Positions 8,933 to 16,101 of a stretch of 20,347 bases of DNA are shown here, piece by piece. The first letter of the stretch is position 1. Every line of letters starts with the position of its first letter. The notes under the pieces are model-generated. The model had not been told where the DNA came from, made no database searches, and saw only the letters and a list, made by a program, of their open reading frames with translations. This DNA is from Trichodesmium sp. MAG_R04 (lineage in GTDB: Bacteria > Cyanobacteriota > Cyanobacteriia > Cyanobacteriales > Microcoleaceae): NCBI GenBank assembly GCA_023356515.1, contig JAKQYG010000017.1, forward strand, positions 1-20,347, in the 5' to 3' direction. The position numbers and the translations under genes were made by a program.

Positions 8933-9916
8933 ATGAAAACAGCATTAATCTCAGGAATTTCCGGTCAAGATGGTTCCTACTTAGCTAAATTATTATTAGA
9001 AAAAGGTTACAACGTTTGTGGAACTTCTAGAGATGCCCAAATATCTACTTTTAACAACTTATCTTGTTTAGGTATTCGTGACCAAGTAAAGTTAGACTCC
9101 ATGTCTTTAAATGACTTTAGAAGTGTCTTACAAATATTAACCAAATATCAACCAGATGAAATTTATAATCTAGCTGGTCAAAGTTCAGTAGGTCTATCTT
9201 TTCAGCAACCTGTAGAAACATTAGAAAGTATTGCTACTGGTACCTTAAACTTATTAGAAGCAATTCGTTTTACTGGAGCAAAAATTAAATTTTATAATGC
9301 TAGTTCTAGTGAATGTTTTGGTGATACAGGTGGTCAACCTGCTACAGAAATTACTCCATTTCGCCCTAGAAGTCCTTATGCTGTTGCTAAATCTGCAGCT
9401 TTTTGGGAGGTAGCAAATTATCGAGAAGCTTATAATTTATTTGCTTGTTCTGGTATTTTATTTAATCACGAATCTCCCCTCAGACCTCAACGTTTTGTTA
9501 CTCAAAAAATTGTCTCAGTTGTTTGTAAAGTTGCTAAAGGTAGTAAGGAGAAATTACATTTAGGGAATATTTCAGTAGAAAGAGATTGGGGTTGGGCACC
9601 AGAATATGTAAAAGCAATGTTTTTACTATTGCAGCAAGATGAAGCAGATGATTATGTAATTGCCACTGGAGAAACTTATTCTTTGCAGGATTTTGTATTA
9701 GAAGCTTTTACTTCTGTAGGATTAAATTGGCAGGATCATGTAGAGGTAGATAAAAGTTTATATCGCCCTACTGATATTTCTGTTAGTAAGGCCAATCCAA
9801 TTAAAGCAGAACAAAAATTAGGATGGAAAGCAAATTATAAAATGCCAGATGTTGTACGGATGATGGTTAAGAATAGAATGGCAAATTTGGAAATTATTGG
9901 AAGTAGTAATAAATAA
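8933..9916 (+). CDS. gmd: GDP-mannose 4,6-dehydratase
   Basis: This 327-residue cytoplasmic enzyme converts GDP-mannose to GDP-4-dehydro-6-deoxymannose with bound NADP, the first step to GDP-fucose, GDP-rhamnose and related sugars. It is an extended short-chain dehydrogenase: the nucleotide loop GISGQDGSYLA is at residues 8-18, the substrate signature YNASSSECFGDTGGQP at 121-136, and the catalytic Tyr149 and Lys153 lie in SPYAVAK. Ser125 and Glu127 occupy the place of Thr132 and Glu134 in the E. coli enzyme, with the same 22-residue distance from Glu to Tyr; Ser for Thr is common in this branch. FNHESPLRP (177-185) is also diagnostic. The second enzyme of GDP-fucose synthesis (fcl/wcaG), often adjacent, is not in this window. 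A hairpin terminator follows at once. No Shine-Dalgarno sequence is evident. Identification is firm; the final sugar is not. Confidence 0.94.
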   Translation: MKTALISGISGQDGSYLAKLLLEKGYNVCGTSRDAQISTFNNLSCLGIRDQVKLDSMSLNDFRSVLQILTKYQPDEIYNLAGQSSVGLSFQQPVETLESIATGTLNLLEAIRFTGAKIKFYNASSSECFGDTGGQPATEITPFRPRSPYAVAKSAAFWEVANYREAYNLFACSGILFNHESPLRPQRFVTQKIVSVVCKVAKGSKEKLHLGNISVERDWGWAPEYVKAMFLLLQQDEADDYVIATGETYSLQDFVLEAFTSVGLNWQDHVEVDKSLYRPTDISVSKANPIKAEQKLGWKANYKMPDVVRMMVKNRMANLEIIGSSNK

Positions 9917-9924
9917 AATAATAA

Positions 9925-9947
9925 GCGCAACAAATGCGCATATTTTT
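9925..9947 (+). terminator. Rho-independent-like terminator after gmd
   Basis: GCGCA (9925-9929) and TGCGC (9935-9939) form a 5-bp GC stem around ACAAA, and the sequence goes on ATATTTTT. It lies 9 bp past the gmd stop, the expected place for a terminator. The stem is short, so efficiency may be modest. Confidence 0.6.
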
Positions 9948-10052
9948 AGCAATCTGTAAAAAAAATTATTGTCAGCATATAATTGTTATCTTTCGTTAAT
10001 TTTGCCAATATTTCTATTATGATAATTATGTAGCTTTACAAAAGTTTATAAA

Positions 10053-10946
10053 ATGAACGTAATTACATCAAACCCAACTTCAGAAAATCAGCTAGATAAG
10101 TATACCTGGAAGTGGAAAGGCCATAAAATCCAATATACCATTATGGGAACTGGACAACCTTTACTATTAATTCATGGCTTTGGTGCATCTATAAGTCACT
10201 GGCGTAATAATATCCCTTCCCTTGCTAAAGTTGGTTACCAAGTATTTGCCCTCGACTTACTAGGATTTGGAGCATCTTCGAAGCCTCCCATTGATTATTC
10301 AATGGAACTCTGGCAACAACTAATATACGACTTCTGGAGCGAACATATTCACCAACCCACTGTCTTTGTCGGCAATTCAATAGGTGCATTACTTAGCCTA
10401 ATGATACTAGCAAATCACCCAGAAATTTCCACAGGAGGAATTCTTATAAATTGTGCAGGAGGTTTAAACCATCGACCTCAAGAATTAAATCTGGCCCTAA
10501 GATTAATCATGGGGACGTTTACTAAGTTATTAAGCTTCCCAGCTCTAGGATCATTTATTTTTAATCAAGTTCGTCAAAAAAATCGTATCCGCAATACTCT
10601 CAAACAAGTCTATATGAATAAAGAAGCTGTCACAGAAGAATTAGTAGAAATAATCCATCGTCCATCTTGCGATGCTGGAGCGCAAAAAGTTTTTGCCTCA
10701 ATTCTTACCGCACCTGCTGGACCTCATCCCTCAGAATTATTACCAAAAATTCAAGCACCATTGTTAGTTATCTGGGGAGAAAATGATCCTTGGACACCAA
10801 TATCTGGTGCCAAAATTTATCAAGACTTAGCAGATAAAGGTGGATATATTCAATTTGAGCCCATACCAAACACAGGCCATTGTGCCCATGATGAAAGGCC
10901 CACAATAGTTAACTCTTTGATTTTAGATTGGTTAGCTCAACATTGA
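10053..10946 (+). CDS. Alpha/beta-fold hydrolase
   Basis: The 297-residue product is a complete alpha/beta hydrolase. The oxyanion-side motif LLLIHGFGASISHW is at residues 37-50, a DLLGFGASSKP segment at 68-78, the nucleophile elbow GNSIGA with Ser109, the acid Asp245 in WGENDPWTP, and the base His276 in NTGHCAHDERP. There is no signal peptide. A Ser nucleophile with a GFGAS...SKP pattern is common in cyanobacterial relatives of plant pheophytinase-like and haloalkane dehalogenase-like hydrolases, but the Ser nucleophile argues against dehalogenase, which uses Asp. Substrate is unknown. The stop codon TGA (10944-10946) coincides with the terminal TTGA of the transposon-derived element that follows, so the insertion may have set or trimmed the C-terminus. 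The gene stands alone, with its own start region after the gmd terminator. Confidence 0.9.
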   Translation: MNVITSNPTSENQLDKYTWKWKGHKIQYTIMGTGQPLLLIHGFGASISHWRNNIPSLAKVGYQVFALDLLGFGASSKPPIDYSMELWQQLIYDFWSEHIHQPTVFVGNSIGALLSLMILANHPEISTGGILINCAGGLNHRPQELNLALRLIMGTFTKLLSFPALGSFIFNQVRQKNRIRNTLKQVYMNKEAVTEELVEIIHRPSCDAGAQKVFASILTAPAGPHPSELLPKIQAPLLVIWGENDPWTPISGAKIYQDLADKGGYIQFEPIPNTGHCAHDERPTIVNSLILDWLAQH

Positions 10947-11211
10947 CATCCTTCCCGGCCTAAAGGCACCGGGTTTCAGACCGAGCCGTAGCTCCTCGGC
11001 GGCGGGTTTACGTCTCACAGGCTGCCGCTACTTTGGCAGTAAGTCATGCACTTGCCGATCCGTCCGTTTTTTGTCTCGGATTGCCGACCCGCGACTAATA
11101 TATTTCCTGTGAACTAAAAACCATGATAACATGACCTGTGAAAAAAAATCAACTAAAAAGTAGCCCTAGAAGGGCAAGGCTTTAAGCCCAATTTTTCGGT
11201 AAAAATTTCAA
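10943..11211 (-). mobile_element. IS200/IS605-derived non-autonomous element (PATE-like)
   Basis: Read on the minus strand, the left part (11211-11140) has hairpins ATTTTT/AAAAAT (11191-11206) and GCCCT/AGGGC (11163-11175). The right part (about 11110-10943) has a series of stems: ATCCG/CGGAT, CTGCC/GGCAG, CCGAG/CTCGG and CCCGG/CCGGG, ending GGATGTCAA. A vestige of the TnpB C-terminus is readable there (AGRQSETKNGR, then a TGA). IS608, a studied member of the family, also ends in TCAA. The transposase genes are missing, so it could move only with enzymes supplied in trans. The right-end stems resemble the omega-RNA region used by TnpB nucleases. Local GC is well above the surroundings. The left boundary is approximate. 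Confidence 0.72.
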
Positions 11212-11253
11212 TGTACAAGACTTTCAAGCTTAATAAAATAAATATTAAAAGTA

Positions 11254-11282
11254 GTGACAAAACTAACTTAGTGAGTTACAAT
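11254..11282 (+). promoter_or_regulatory. Sigma-70-type promoter for a small RNA
   Basis: GTGACA (11254-11259) and TACAAT (11277-11282) are separated by exactly 17 bp. Each differs from the consensus at one base, which makes this one of the best promoter matches in the window. The expected start is near 11289. No protein gene lies downstream on this strand before a strong terminator. Confidence 0.65.
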
Positions 11283-11288
11283 AGGGAT

Positions 11289-11475
11289 TATGTGAGGAGT
11301 GAAGATTAGCAAGAGCATCGAGACGAAACACGGCCAGTCTTCGATGCTCTTTGCTAAATAATAAATCCTTTAAAAATATTGAGTGAAGTTAAAACATTAT
11401 TTTTGTGTCATTTCTCTTTTTAAGTAGTGTTAAGGAGTCTGAAAAAGCGGTCGTTTCTAGCGGCCGCTTTTTTTT
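11289..11475 (+). ncRNA. Candidate small RNA, about 187 nt, unclassified
   Basis: The predicted transcript runs from the promoter above to a strong terminator. Near its 5' end is UGUGAGGAGU (11291-11300), followed by a long hairpin: 11306-11324 pairs with 11337-11357 through about 19 bp with two single-base bulges, closing a 12-base loop (GAAACACGGCCA). An AU-rich stretch follows, then the terminator. Only a 20-codon GTG frame (11300-11362) could be translated from it, and its start is too close to the GAGGAG to be convincing. The sequence does not match 6S RNA, tmRNA, RNase P or SRP RNA as known to me. Promoter, structure and terminator together support an RNA gene; the function is unknown. 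Confidence 0.55.
11442..11475 (+). terminator. Strong rho-independent terminator, likely bidirectional
   Basis: AAAAAGCGGTCG (11442-11453) pairs with CGGCCGCTTTTT (11461-11472) over 12 bp with one G:U wobble, a 7-base loop and a run of eight T's ending at 11475. On the minus strand the A-run gives a U tail, so the same hairpin can end transcription of the DUF3747 gene, which stops at 11508. Confidence 0.88.
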
Positions 11476-11507
11476 AAACTTCAATTTGATGAATTTTAAT
11501 ACATCAT

Positions 11508-12116
11508 TTATTGGGGATTATAACTTTCTAACTCTGTTGGCATCCAGTCGGTAGTAATATATATGTGTCCTAACTCTTTGCTCTGATAACTTCTTTTAGC
11601 AAATCGCCACCCAGGCTCAAGAACGATCTTTGCAAATCCATTTGCCAAACCGTAAGTTCTACCAATAAGTAGTCGTGGTGCATTAGAATCGACACGGGAA
11701 ATGCCCATTAATCGTATATCACCCCCACTCATTTGTAAAGAAAGAGCATAGTCAAGAGCTAGATCGATACCCGCCATTCGGATAGAATAACCATTACTAT
11801 CAGTAGCACGCCCACAAATACCTGTAAAATCAAAATTTAGTAATAGGGGTTCGACCAATGTAGGACGATCGCCATTTTCACTCCAACATTGTCTAGCATC
11901 TGTTTTTTGCTCTAAGATTAGCAGTTGTGGGCCTAAAACACGGGGAACTGCAATTGCAACATATCTAGATTGCTCAACTTCTTTTTGGTCAAAGAAATTT
12001 GCCTTTGCGGGAATTATAGAAGATAAAGTCAATAATCCTAAAGTTGTAAGTGCAGCTATAGACTGCTTGAAATAAGTTTTCATCCGTCTTACTCTGTCTG
12101 GTTTTGTTATTTTCAA
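11508..12116 (-). CDS. Secreted DUF3747-type protein
   Basis: The 202-residue product has a signal peptide: basic start, hydrophobic core SIAALTTLGLLTLSSII and an AKA|N-like cleavage site around residue 39. If translation starts at the second Met (codon ending at 12083, MKTYFKQS) the signal peptide has a normal length, so that start is favoured over the listed one. The mature part shows the pattern of the cyanobacterial DUF3747 family: QLLILEQ, a CWSE motif, LLLNFDFTGICGRATDSNGYSIR, and EPGWRFAKRSY followed by LGHIYITTD near the end. Two cysteines (CW and IC) could form a disulfide in the periplasm. The molecular function of the family is not established. It is a single gene, with the bidirectional terminator 33 bp past its stop, and sits between two transposon relics. 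Confidence 0.8.
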   Translation of the reverse strand: MKITKPDRVRRMKTYFKQSIAALTTLGLLTLSSIIPAKANFFDQKEVEQSRYVAIAVPRVLGPQLLILEQKTDARQCWSENGDRPTLVEPLLLNFDFTGICGRATDSNGYSIRMAGIDLALDYALSLQMSGGDIRLMGISRVDSNAPRLLIGRTYGLANGFAKIVLEPGWRFAKRSYQSKELGHIYITTDWMPTELESYNPQ

Positions 12117-12120
12117 GTAT

Positions 12121-12606
12121 TTTTTGGCCTCCTCTGGAGCCTTAAATTACGGAGACTCCTGCTCAGCTTTGGCTCCTTAGTGGGTATGACGTCTCACAGG
12201 CTGCTGCTACTTTCAGTAGTAGTCTTATGCCTGCCTCCACGCCCATTCAGTGTCTCGAACTGCCGGCCCGCGACTACACGACTAATATATCTCTCCAAAA
12301 ATGCCGATTTTGGAATTGCAGGGTGAAGGTGAGAATCTTTTCTGGAAATGCCTAATATATTCATTTATGGCTGCATTCTCATCTTTATCCTTTTTGCCAA
12401 CATCGTTAGAACACTCCCACTCTCGCGCCTGAAGGTCTAATTTTCTACTTTTCAAACCACAGCGTGAGCAAATTTGACTTGCTGTTTCCCAGGGGCTAAT
12501 AACACTCTACAACCCCAATTGTACTTTTCTACCTTTCCTTCTAAATAGGGCTTGGTGAAAAAGTATTTTTTAGGAGTAGAGAACCCTTCACGGGGGTATG
12601 TTTTTA
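12121..12606 (-). mobile_element. Degenerate IS200/IS605-family copy (right end plus tnpB 3' part)
   Basis: Read on the minus strand this holds the 3' part of a broken tnpB (12606-12194) and then a right-end region (to about 12121) with a GGAG/CTCC stem in place of the clean CCCGG/CCGGG stem of the copy at 10943. About 110 bp of the right end align by eye with that copy, sharing runs such as the stretch 12190-12210 (CGTCTCACAGGCTG on plus). The left end and tnpA are not found. It is a decayed insertion. Confidence 0.72.
12194..12606 (-). pseudogene. tnpB: Broken tnpB (RNA-guided nuclease/transposon accessory), C-terminal part
   Basis: Three frames together spell a TnpB C-terminus. The first frame reads GKVEKYNWGCRVLLA (near 12550-12500). 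A frameshift leads to SPWETASQICSRCG (from 12497) and on to DKDENAAIN, the segment carrying the third RuvC acidic residue, with a TAG at 12284-12282. A third frame reads VVAGRQFETLNGRGG and ends TGA at 12196-12194, the tail typical of cyanobacterial TnpB. In the zinc ribbon the first CxxC is intact (CSRC) but the second reads CSND, having lost a cysteine. The N-terminal two thirds of the protein are absent. It cannot encode a working nuclease. Confidence 0.75.
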
Positions 12607-12902
12607 ACAAAGGGATAAGTAACTACTTTTATTCAGTATAAAGCCTCAACAAAAGTATGCTTGTTTATGCAAAAAGTTGGTCAAAATTTCCTTTCATAAT
12701 TCCCCCTCTCCCCGCATTTCCCACATCCAAGGGCATAACTATAAAAAACATACCTTATTTATTTCAATTTCTTATTTCAATTTCAAATTATGATTGCATT
12801 GGTAATGCAGAGGAAAAAGATGGAAAAAGCAACATTATTTCAACTAAAAGAAACTAATTCTCCTACAATTCACAGATTCTAACCGGAGTCATCCAAAATC
12901 AT
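12607..12902. other. Intergenic region, nothing recognised
   Basis: A 66-codon plus frame (12657-12857) lacks any family signal, has no ribosome binding site and looks like chance. No terminator for hisD is obvious. Confidence 0.5.
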
Positions 12903-14285
12903 TTATAAATTTTTACCGTCATTTTCCTTACTAATTATTTCTTGTTTCACCCACTCTTGTTGTTTGTTGTCCTGAGCTTTAATCCTTAATTTAACTGAGT
13001 TGGCATGAGAAGGTAAACCCTCAACTGTGGCCAATACATTAATAGAAGAACCAACCTTTTGCAAAGCAGTAGGAGAATATTGAATCAAACTAGAATGCTT
13101 CATAAAAGTTTCTACCCCCAGTGCTGAAGCATAACGAGCAGCACCAGAAGTAGGCAAAGTATGATTTGGCCCAGCTAAATAGTCTCCCACAGCTTCCGGA
13201 GTGGAATAACCAAGGAAAATAGCACCAGCATGGCGAATATTTTCTAATATTTCCCAAGGATCTGAAACTTCCAGTTCCAAGTGTTCTGGAGCAAATTGAT
13301 TAGAAAGTTCAACTGCAGTTTCCAGAGATGGGACAACAACTACCAAACCATAATGGGCGATCGCTTTTTCTGTCAAAAGACGACGCGGATGATCCAGGAG
13401 TTGTCGTTCGACCTCTCGCACCACCTGATCTGCTAGTGCTGCATCTGTAGTTAATAAAATAGCCGCAGCCAAAGAATCATGTTCTGCTTGAGCCAACATA
13501 TCTGCTGCCAGATAAACTGGATTAGCCTCAGAATCTGCAATAATCAATATTTCTGAAGGCCCAGCCAAAGAATCAATACCCACTGTACCATACACAATTT
13601 TTTTTGCCAAAGTTACATAGATATTACCAGGCCCAGTAATCACATCCACTTTTGGTATAGTTTCTGTACCATAAGCCAGAGCAGCTATTGCTTGGGCACC
13701 TCCGATTCGATAAATTTCTTGAATACCTGCTTCTTGGGCGGCCACTAGTACCGCAGGATTAATTTTTTTTCCTTGAGCAGGAGGTGTAACCATAAAAATC
13801 TTGGGGACTTTAGCCACTTGAGCAGGAATAGCATTCATCAGAACCGTACTAGGATATGAAGCTTGACCACCAGGAACGTAAAGTCCAGCTCTATCAACAG
13901 AAGTATAACGTTTACCCAAGACCACTTCATCATCACCAAACTGCACCCAGGACTTAGGAACTCGTTGTTGATGAAAAGCTTCTATCTGTTTAGCAGCCAA
14001 ACGAATGGAACTTAAGAAGTCCTTATTGACTTGCTGATAGGCTGCATCTAACTCAGAACCACTTATCTTTAACTCTTCCGTAGTCAAGGTGACATGGTCA
14101 AACTTAGCAGTATAGTGTAATAGAGCTTCATCACCTTTTTCTCTAACGGAGCGTAAAATTTCTCGCACCGTAGTTTCTTTATTAATAGCCATATCATTGT
14201 GGGTACGCTCTGTGATCCGTTTTAATTCAGCTTGTGCCTCAACCCACTGAGTAATTATTCGCAGCATAGAGATTAGGAATGCCAA
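12903..14285 (-). CDS. hisD: Histidinol dehydrogenase
   Basis: This cytoplasmic zinc enzyme carries out the last two steps of histidine synthesis, histidinol to histidinal to histidine, with NAD. Numbered from the longest start (460 residues), the zinc ligands are Gln266 and His269 (MLAQAEHD), Asp368 (GDYLAGPNHTLPT) and His427 (EGLPSHANS), and the catalytic pair is Glu334-His335 (FAPEHLE). AGLYVPGGQASYPSTVLM, ITGPGNIYV and LAGPSEI are further family signatures. All key residues are present. The family is usually about 430-440 residues; the Met at codon 14267-14265 (MLRIITQWVEAQAEL) gives a natural N-terminus and is the better start. The last 20 residues are a charged extension. It is a stand-alone gene here, not part of a his operon, as is usual in cyanobacteria. 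A GCGATCGC octamer is at 13357. Confidence 0.96.
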   Translation of the reverse strand: MAFLISMLRIITQWVEAQAELKRITERTHNDMAINKETTVREILRSVREKGDEALLHYTAKFDHVTLTTEELKISGSELDAAYQQVNKDFLSSIRLAAKQIEAFHQQRVPKSWVQFGDDEVVLGKRYTSVDRAGLYVPGGQASYPSTVLMNAIPAQVAKVPKIFMVTPPAQGKKINPAVLVAAQEAGIQEIYRIGGAQAIAALAYGTETIPKVDVITGPGNIYVTLAKKIVYGTVGIDSLAGPSEILIIADSEANPVYLAADMLAQAEHDSLAAAILLTTDAALADQVVREVERQLLDHPRRLLTEKAIAHYGLVVVVPSLETAVELSNQFAPEHLELEVSDPWEILENIRHAGAIFLGYSTPEAVGDYLAGPNHTLPTSGAARYASALGVETFMKHSSLIQYSPTALQKVGSSINVLATVEGLPSHANSVKLRIKAQDNKQQEWVKQEIISKENDGKNL

Positions 14286-15002
14286 CTAAAAAATAAAGTT
14301 CGCCAGTAGAGGGTAGTTTTAGAACCAAAAGAAGTAGGATCAATATTAAAACTATCTGTTTATGATGTTCAATACTGAACTAATGAGAAATAAAATTTCC
14401 TTTCATTGTCAATTGTCTTGTAATAACCCTGATTTGATCTAGGAGTAAAACTAAAACAATTCTTTCAGTTTCCAAATTACCCATTACTTTTTGTTATAGC
14501 GTGAAGTCATAACACTGGCATCTTTAATACTTTTAAGATTTACCCAGGTTTGCACCCAATTTCTAGGGTAAATCCCCGAAAAAGATAAACAAGAAAAAGA
14601 AATAAAATCTACGTCTTTTCCTTCTGGAAATTATTAACAGCTTAAGAACTAAGGAATCGACAAAAGGCATAGGTTGAGAGTTAACCTCTAGGGGCGTAAG
14701 ATAGATTTAAAGAAGAATGGCCCTCATTCGTTATTGCTTTACCTCCCTCAAGCCGAAAAGTACATTGTCACAACGGTAATTATATAGACAAGCAAGATAT
14801 TACGATTTATGCTAGAGTTAAGTGGTGTATTTTGGGTTTGATGAAAATACTAAAAAACACCTTGCATGCTGACAAAGTAAGTGTTATTATATAACGATAT
14901 TTTCTATGGTTAACTAGTATTAACTAAGGGCCCTTGAATTCTGTGCGACATGAAAGGCATCAGGAGAATGTCAAAATTTATGAATCTAGATAAAAGTAAA
15001 CT
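14286..15002. other. Divergent hisD/rpsT intergenic region
   Basis: The 717-bp gap must contain promoters in both directions. A perfect 8-bp inverted repeat, ATTTACCC/GGGTAAAT, lies at 14538-14573 with a 20-base spacer and could be an operator or hairpin. A good plus promoter for rpsT is listed separately. No coding sequence was recognised. Confidence 0.5.
14862..14890 (+). promoter_or_regulatory. Likely rpsT promoter
   Basis: TTGCAT (14862-14867) and TATTAT (14885-14890) stand 17 bp apart, a sound sigma-70-type match. The start would be near 14897, giving an untranslated leader of about 105 nt before rpsT. Confidence 0.55.
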
Positions 15003-15305
15003 ATGGCCAATATTAAATCTGCTATTAAACGTATCCAAGTTGCTGAAAGGAACCGTCTGCGGAACAAAAGTTATAAATCTGCAGTTAGAACTTTGATAAA
15101 AAAATACTTCACTGCTGTTGAAAATTATGCCTCCAATCCCACAGAGGAATTAAAAATAGAAGTTAAACAGCAAATGTCCAAAGCTTACAGCAAGATAGAT
15201 AAAGCTGTGAAATGTGGTGTTTTACATAAAAATAATGGTTCTCGCAAAAAGGCTAGGTTAGTAAGATTTTACCGAAAAATTGAATCTAAAGCCTCTCCAT
15301 TCTAG
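15003..15305 (+). CDS. rpsT: 30S ribosomal protein S20
   Basis: This 100-residue, strongly basic protein binds 16S rRNA early in small-subunit assembly. The N-terminus MANIKSAIKRIQVAERNRLRN and the alanine/lysine-rich later part (KIDKAVKCGVLHKNNGSRKKARL) are diagnostic of S20, and the length is usual for cyanobacteria. It precedes tatD and rpoB on the same strand, an order known from cyanobacterial genomes, but gaps of 796 and 1347 bp make one uninterrupted operon unlikely here. The start codon has no good Shine-Dalgarno sequence close by; an AGGAGA lies 35 bp upstream, in front of an out-of-frame ATG that overlaps the gene. S20 is known to repress its own translation in E. coli, so the leader may be regulatory; that is inference. 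Confidence 0.97.
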   Translation: MANIKSAIKRIQVAERNRLRNKSYKSAVRTLIKKYFTAVENYASNPTEELKIEVKQQMSKAYSKIDKAVKCGVLHKNNGSRKKARLVRFYRKIESKASPF

Positions 15306-15569
15306 GGCAATATATTAATTGATTAAGCGAGACGACATAGGCTTGTAATACTATTTAGCAAATTGGCTATCTAAGACATTAAAACCCACATACCGCAGGT
15401 CAAAATCTAGTATATTAGGATGTCTGTTTACAGCCTCGTCTAAAAATAACTATGGAATTTATATATAATATAACTTAATATTACAGAGACTGTTAGTATT
15501 AATTATGAATAATAGATAGAGGCTGAAATCTAGATTCTTTGTCAAAGAGCATCTTGAATATGCCTAAAG

Positions 15570-15719
15570 ACTGAGTCTGGGTTAAAAAGATGTGGAGGCA
15601 AGAGTAAGACTACTGCCAAAGCATTAGCACCTAACATTTAGTGGGGCTTTGCCCTAGCAAAACGTAAGAGCTACGGCTTAGTAGTAATCTCCGCGGCTTC
15701 AAAACAGAGAGGATGTCAA
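15570..15719 (+). mobile_element. Third IS200/IS605 right-end relic
   Basis: On the plus strand a frame from 15570 reads ESGLKRCGGKSKTTAK and stops at TAG 15639-15641, matching in place and style the TnpB tails of the two other copies (ETLNGRGGRHKTT). It is followed by a GGGC/GCCC stem, the shared run GAGCTACGGCT (15668-15678), and the terminal GGATGTCAA (15711-15719). The clean terminal hairpin has decayed. Orientation is opposite to the copies at 10943 and 12121. No left end or further tnpB sequence was recognised. Confidence 0.62.
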
Positions 15720-15828
15720 AAAAGAAAAAGAAATTGTTTCATTCTAAATTATTAAAGAGACAAGGAAAGATTTTCTATATAAAGTATCCAGTAGAATAAT
15801 TAGTGAGAACTAAACAATTGTTTGAGAA

Positions 15829-15916
15829 GTTTTGAATGTTTGATGTTTCAAGAATGATTAAAAATTGGAAATTATCCAGATCTGTTTCTGAAATACCGAT
15901 GGTGAACATTCAAAAC
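15829..15916. repeat. 12-bp perfect inverted repeat
   Basis: GTTTTGAATGTT at 15829-15840 is exactly complementary to AACATTCAAAAC at 15905-15916. Similarity does not extend outward, and no flanking duplication is seen, so it may be a long-loop stem or a chance match in AT-rich DNA. Confidence 0.4.
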
Positions 15917-16101
15917 ATTTTTAGAGGATAAAGCAGAAAAATACAGTTGCGGTTAAAGAACTTTCTTTTATGGTTCTATTTACTAGTTATGTTCCTATGT
16001 GTTTATAACTATGGCCTGAATATGGTTAATGAAGCTAAAGGCATGATTAAAAATAAACTAAGGTAATTAGGTAAATTAACTATAAAATCCATAAAATCCA
16101 A

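Larger units (their letters stand above)
15306..16101. other. rpsT-tatD intergenic region
   Basis: The gap holds a transposon right-end relic (15570-15719) and a perfect 12-bp inverted repeat, GTTTTGAATGTT (15829-15840) with AACATTCAAAAC (15905-15916), spaced by 64 bp. No intact gene or clear rpsT terminator was seen. Confidence 0.55.

Noticed and set aside
11281..11357. Yfr1 gene itself on the minus strand (ACTCCTCACA is present there)
   Set aside because: Yfr1 needs a terminator hairpin straight after the motif; none follows on the minus strand, while promoter and terminator both favour the plus strand.
12657..12857. 66-codon plus-strand frame beside the tnpB relic
   Set aside because: No homologous pattern, no ribosome binding site, and low-complexity AT-rich sequence.
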